Positions 61,985-64,000 of a stretch of 64,000 nucleotides of DNA are shown here, one piece after another. Source of the DNA: JAKFEE01 sp036675815. Lineage in GTDB: Bacteria > Pseudomonadota > Alphaproteobacteria > Rhodospirillales > Magnetospirillaceae. Below the pieces are notes generated by a model that saw only the letters and a program-made list of their open reading frames with translations, had not been told where the DNA came from and did not search any database. Each line of letters starts with the position of its first letter. The stretch's first letter is position 1. The translations under genes and the position numbers were made by a program. The stretch covers positions 7,616 to 71,615 of the forward strand of contig JAKFEE010000005.1 of the NCBI GenBank assembly GCA_036675815.1, read 5' to 3'.

Positions 61985-62689
61985 ATGCGAGCTGCCAAGC
62001 TGTTGGGCCGCACCCCGGATCGGAAAGCCAAGGCGGAGGCCTGGGCCAAGGACAAGGATGACGACGATGCCGGCACGATCAATCATCTGCGGCTGGATGA
62101 CGACAAGGTTGACGCCTCCATCGACCAGTCGGTCACGTCCAATCACAGCCTCGACATCGGCGCCTACGACGACGTCGTCGTGAAGACCGCCTATAAGAGC
62201 AAGATCAAGATCAAATCTACGGAAGAACTCAACGTTTCGTCGGAAGACGGCGATATCAATGGAGCGCTGATAGACATCGATCAGCTTGTAGACATCGATC
62301 AATTCGCGAAAGTCGTCATAAAGGTCAAGGAGAAGGGCGACGATCTGTTCGTGAAGATCAAGGTGGTGGAGAGGACCACGGCCGAGCAGCACACCGATGC
62401 CGACGTCCTGTTCACCAACGACGGCATATTCGACGTCGATATCGACCAGACGGCCAACATCACCCAGGACTGGCAGACCAAGGTGATGGTCAAGGGCGAC
62501 CTGGATCTCGAATCTCTGATCGACCTCGATATCCTGGTCGCGCAAACCGCGGTCATCGATCAGCAGGCGGACGTGACGTTTGAAGGGAGCCGCGACGATT
62601 TCACCGTCGCCATCGACGCCGGCCAGGAGGCGCAGATGGACCAGCACGTGGCCATCGATCTGTCGCCGGGAGATCTATGGCTCGCCTGA
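61985..62689 (+). CDS. Acidic repetitive protein of unknown function
   Basis: A 234-residue protein I do not recognise. A basic start (MRAAKLLGRTPDRKAKAEAW) is followed by KDDDDAG and a long, Asp/Ile/Val-rich region without Cys. Loose repeats are built on IDQ plus alternating hydrophobics: ASIDQSVTSNHSLDIG, IDIDQLVDIDQFAKV, VDIDQTANITQDWQTKV and AQTAVIDQQADVTF. This alternation suggests stacked beta-strands, as in beta-solenoids or fibre proteins. No signal peptide is visible. ATG 61985 follows GGAGGAG and is preferred over 61967. It converges with the hydrolase gene, overlapping by 15 bases. Confidence 0.75.
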   Translation: MRAAKLLGRTPDRKAKAEAWAKDKDDDDAGTINHLRLDDDKVDASIDQSVTSNHSLDIGAYDDVVVKTAYKSKIKIKSTEELNVSSEDGDINGALIDIDQLVDIDQFAKVVIKVKEKGDDLFVKIKVVERTTAEQHTDADVLFTNDGIFDVDIDQTANITQDWQTKVMVKGDLDLESLIDLDILVAQTAVIDQQADVTFEGSRDDFTVAIDAGQEAQMDQHVAIDLSPGDLWLA

Positions 62690-63625
62690 TGGCCGGAGCG
62701 CCCCGAACAGAGCGTCGTTGGCGGTTGGCGCCGCATACATCTCCTGGCTGTTGTGCCCCACCCCCGGCGCTTCGACCAGCCGCCATCCGAACGGCCATCC
62801 CTTTCCGGCGGCGGTCTCGCGTGCCATTTCGAAGATGCGTTGCCCGCGTTCATAGCGGTTGGACCCCTGCCGCTCGGCCCCCGAAGATTTGTCCAGCCCC
62901 GATCGGCGCCGGTCATTCGTGCCCACATAGATGGTGATCGGCAATGCCAGGTAGCGCCGCAGATCTGCATCGGTGGTCAGTGAATCCGGCAGGCCGCCGA
63001 ATCCGTAGGGGAACCTGCGACGGCGCGTGGGCGCGAGGTAACTGCCCGGATTGGCGAGCACGATCCGCCGCGCATCGTGCATGGTGAACGCCGACAGGCG
63101 AGCCACCAGTTGCGCCCCGGCGGAATGCCCGATCAGGTAAAACGGCATGTCCGGCCGCCTTTCGATCCGCCGGATGTGATTGACCAGCGCCAGGATTAAC
63201 CGACTTGTCCATTGCGCCTCGTCACGCAGGCGGTAGCGGCGACTGGATTTCGTGCTGGCGTGGGTTGCGTCGCCCGGCACCGGTTCGATGACACCCGCCC
63301 ACTGGTATCGCCAGCGGGGAAATCTGGCCTCGTCCATCAGCGGCGCGACGACGGTCGCCTGGTGGCGCTCGGCCAAGGGCACCAGGAAATCCCTCACCCT
63401 GGCCGACTGGCGGTCGGACCCGTGAAAGGCGACGATGAGCGGGCCGCCCGGGGCAGCGCCCGGCTTGTAGCTGTAGAAGGTGAGCTTTACCCCATCCAGT
63501 ACGGCTTCGTCCTGCGCCTTACCCACGGCAAGGCCCGCCCAGCCGACGGAGGGCTGGGCGAATACGAGCAGCAGCACGAGCAGCCATCCACCACGGGCCG
63601 GTCTGGCAAGGCAAGTGACGCCCAT
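62675..63625 (-). CDS. Secreted alpha/beta hydrolase
   Basis: A 316-residue exported protein. The signal peptide is GGWLLVLLLVFAQPSVGWAG. The fold shows LIVAFHGSDRQSARVRDFLV (oxyanion side), the nucleophile elbow FYLIGHSAGAQLVARLSAF and the likely His in APGVGHNSQEMYAA. The substrate is unknown; family resemblance is to polyester or peptide/ester hydrolases. ATG 63625 has GAGG nine bases upstream; a GTG at 63640 would add five residues. It starts about 20 bases after the stop of the acidic protein at 63647, so they may be co-transcribed. Confidence 0.8.
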   Translation of the reverse strand: MGVTCLARPARGGWLLVLLLVFAQPSVGWAGLAVGKAQDEAVLDGVKLTFYSYKPGAAPGGPLIVAFHGSDRQSARVRDFLVPLAERHQATVVAPLMDEARFPRWRYQWAGVIEPVPGDATHASTKSSRRYRLRDEAQWTSRLILALVNHIRRIERRPDMPFYLIGHSAGAQLVARLSAFTMHDARRIVLANPGSYLAPTRRRRFPYGFGGLPDSLTTDADLRRYLALPITIYVGTNDRRRSGLDKSSGAERQGSNRYERGQRIFEMARETAAGKGWPFGWRLVEAPGVGHNSQEMYAAPTANDALFGALRPSGEP

Positions 63626-63646
63626 CGGATTCAGCCTCACTATTGC

Positions 63647-64000
63647 TTAAGACAAGAACAGGTCCAAGGCATTGCTGACAAAGACACTCTGTGTCATGTG
63701 GCCATGGCCGAAATCTCCGAAATCGAATTCAACAAAATCGACATCCGCAGAATCGGCTTCCTGCTGTTCGTCCTGTCCATCCCATTGCGGGTCCCTGCCA
63801 TGCCCGTGGTGGCCGGTGCCGTCGTGATCCTCTCCGTCGGAGTCGTCATCATTGGTCGGGATGATCTCCTCATTGTCGATCTCGATGGTCGGTGGTTCAT
63901 CATTGCTGACGTCGACCGATACACTCTCGCCGCGCCCCGCCGCGGAGACCTCGCCATCATTGCTGGCCGCCGAGACGGAAATGTGACTGTCGGCGCCCTG
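63647..64000 (-). CDS. Acidic repetitive protein, C-terminal part (5' end outside window)
   Basis: The last 117 codons of a longer gene running in from the right. The frame is continuous from the window edge to TAA at 63647. It reads SHISVSAASNDGEVSAAGRG, then SVSVDVSNDEPPTIEIDNEE, an Asp/Glu/His-rich linker (DDDSDGEDHDGTGHHGHGRD) and a C-terminus VEFDFGDFGHG ending LDLFLS. Two SNDxE phrases hint at repeats. Composition resembles the acidic protein at 61985 but is not a clear homologue. Function unknown; a surface or secreted protein is a guess. Confidence 0.65.
   Translation of the reverse strand, partial: QGADSHISVSAASNDGEVSAAGRGESVSVDVSNDEPPTIEIDNEEIIPTNDDDSDGEDHDGTGHHGHGRDPQWDGQDEQQEADSADVDFVEFDFGDFGHGHMTQSVFVSNALDLFLS

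Overview
The window is GC-rich (roughly two thirds G+C), densely coded DNA. Stop-start overlaps of the ATGA/TGATG type, Liv-type ABC uptake, TRAP-TAXI uptake, many CoA-ligase/beta-oxidation genes and short palindromic intergenic repeats suggest a chromosomal segment of an alphaproteobacterium, most likely of the Rhodospirillales (Magnetospirillum-like) type. That assignment is inference. I see no rRNA, tRNA, CRISPR array, insertion sequence or phage gene.

Layout. 1-2.2 kb: end of a sugar-transfer locus (partial heptosyltransferase-type gene and two GT-B glycosyltransferases, minus strand). 2.3-6.7 kb: YgfZ-type folate-binding protein, an ABC-F ATPase and a FAD oxidoreductase with a C-terminal Rieske domain. 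6.8-17.8 kb: a catabolic unit with a MarR regulator, a crotonase, a 3-hydroxyacyl-CoA dehydrogenase, a complete Liv-type ABC transporter, a feruloyl-CoA-synthase-like ligase and an acyl-CoA dehydrogenase, best read as uptake and CoA-dependent side-chain shortening of a phenylpropanoid-like acid. 17.9-19.1 kb: a TIGR02587/TIGR02588-type membrane pair. 19.4-24.3 kb: a compact cassette of acyl carrier protein, AMP ligase, asparagine-synthase-type amidotransferase and NAD-synthase-like ligase, product unknown. 24.4-25.9 kb: SDR plus TetR regulator behind an almost perfect 24-bp palindrome. 25.9-30.5 kb: small membrane proteins, a Tat-exported aldo/keto reductase, an orphan hybrid-free histidine kinase and a patatin. 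30.5-33.3 kb: a two-gene redox module, an ethylbenzene-dehydrogenase-related heme protein and a ferric-reductase-like flavoprotein with an inserted c-type heme site. 33.7-37.7 kb: a second asparagine synthase, a BaiN/HI0933-type flavoprotein and an HSL-family esterase. 38.1-43.6 kb: a minus-strand set with aryl-CoA ligase (2-aminobenzoate-CoA ligase type), acyl-CoA dehydrogenase, two crotonases and an SDR, preceded by a second copy of the TetR-type palindrome. 43.9-45.1 kb: phosphopentomutase. 45.2-51.2 kb: minus-strand operon GntR - UbiD - UbiX - TAXI binding protein - fused TRAP permease, i.e. uptake and prenyl-FMN-dependent (de)carboxylation of an unsaturated or aromatic acid. 51.4-57.8 kb: MarR regulator, aryl-acid AMP ligase, 6-hydroxycyclohexenecarbonyl-CoA-dehydrogenase-like zinc enzyme, orphan Liv-type binding protein, aromatic-CoA-type FAD monooxygenase and a 57-residue protein. 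57.8-64 kb: EamA exporter, a decayed family-2 glycosyltransferase, an M48 lipoprotein protease, a LuxR-type regulator lacking its phospho-acceptor Asp, two unusual acidic proteins and a secreted alpha/beta hydrolase.

Four ANL-superfamily ligases, three crotonases, two acyl-CoA dehydrogenases, several dehydrogenases and at least four catabolic regulators lie within about 50 kb, so most of the window looks like a mosaic of aromatic/acyl-CoA catabolic modules. No thiolase, no benzoyl-CoA reductase and no ring-cleavage enzyme is present here, so every pathway is incomplete within the window. Three families of palindromic repeats (arms built on CCCGCGAAAGCGGG, GCGGAGCTCCAGCTCCGC and CCCTCTCCCGCAAGCGGG) sit almost exclusively between genes; one copy has run into a coding region and supplies the end of the NAD-synthase-like protein.
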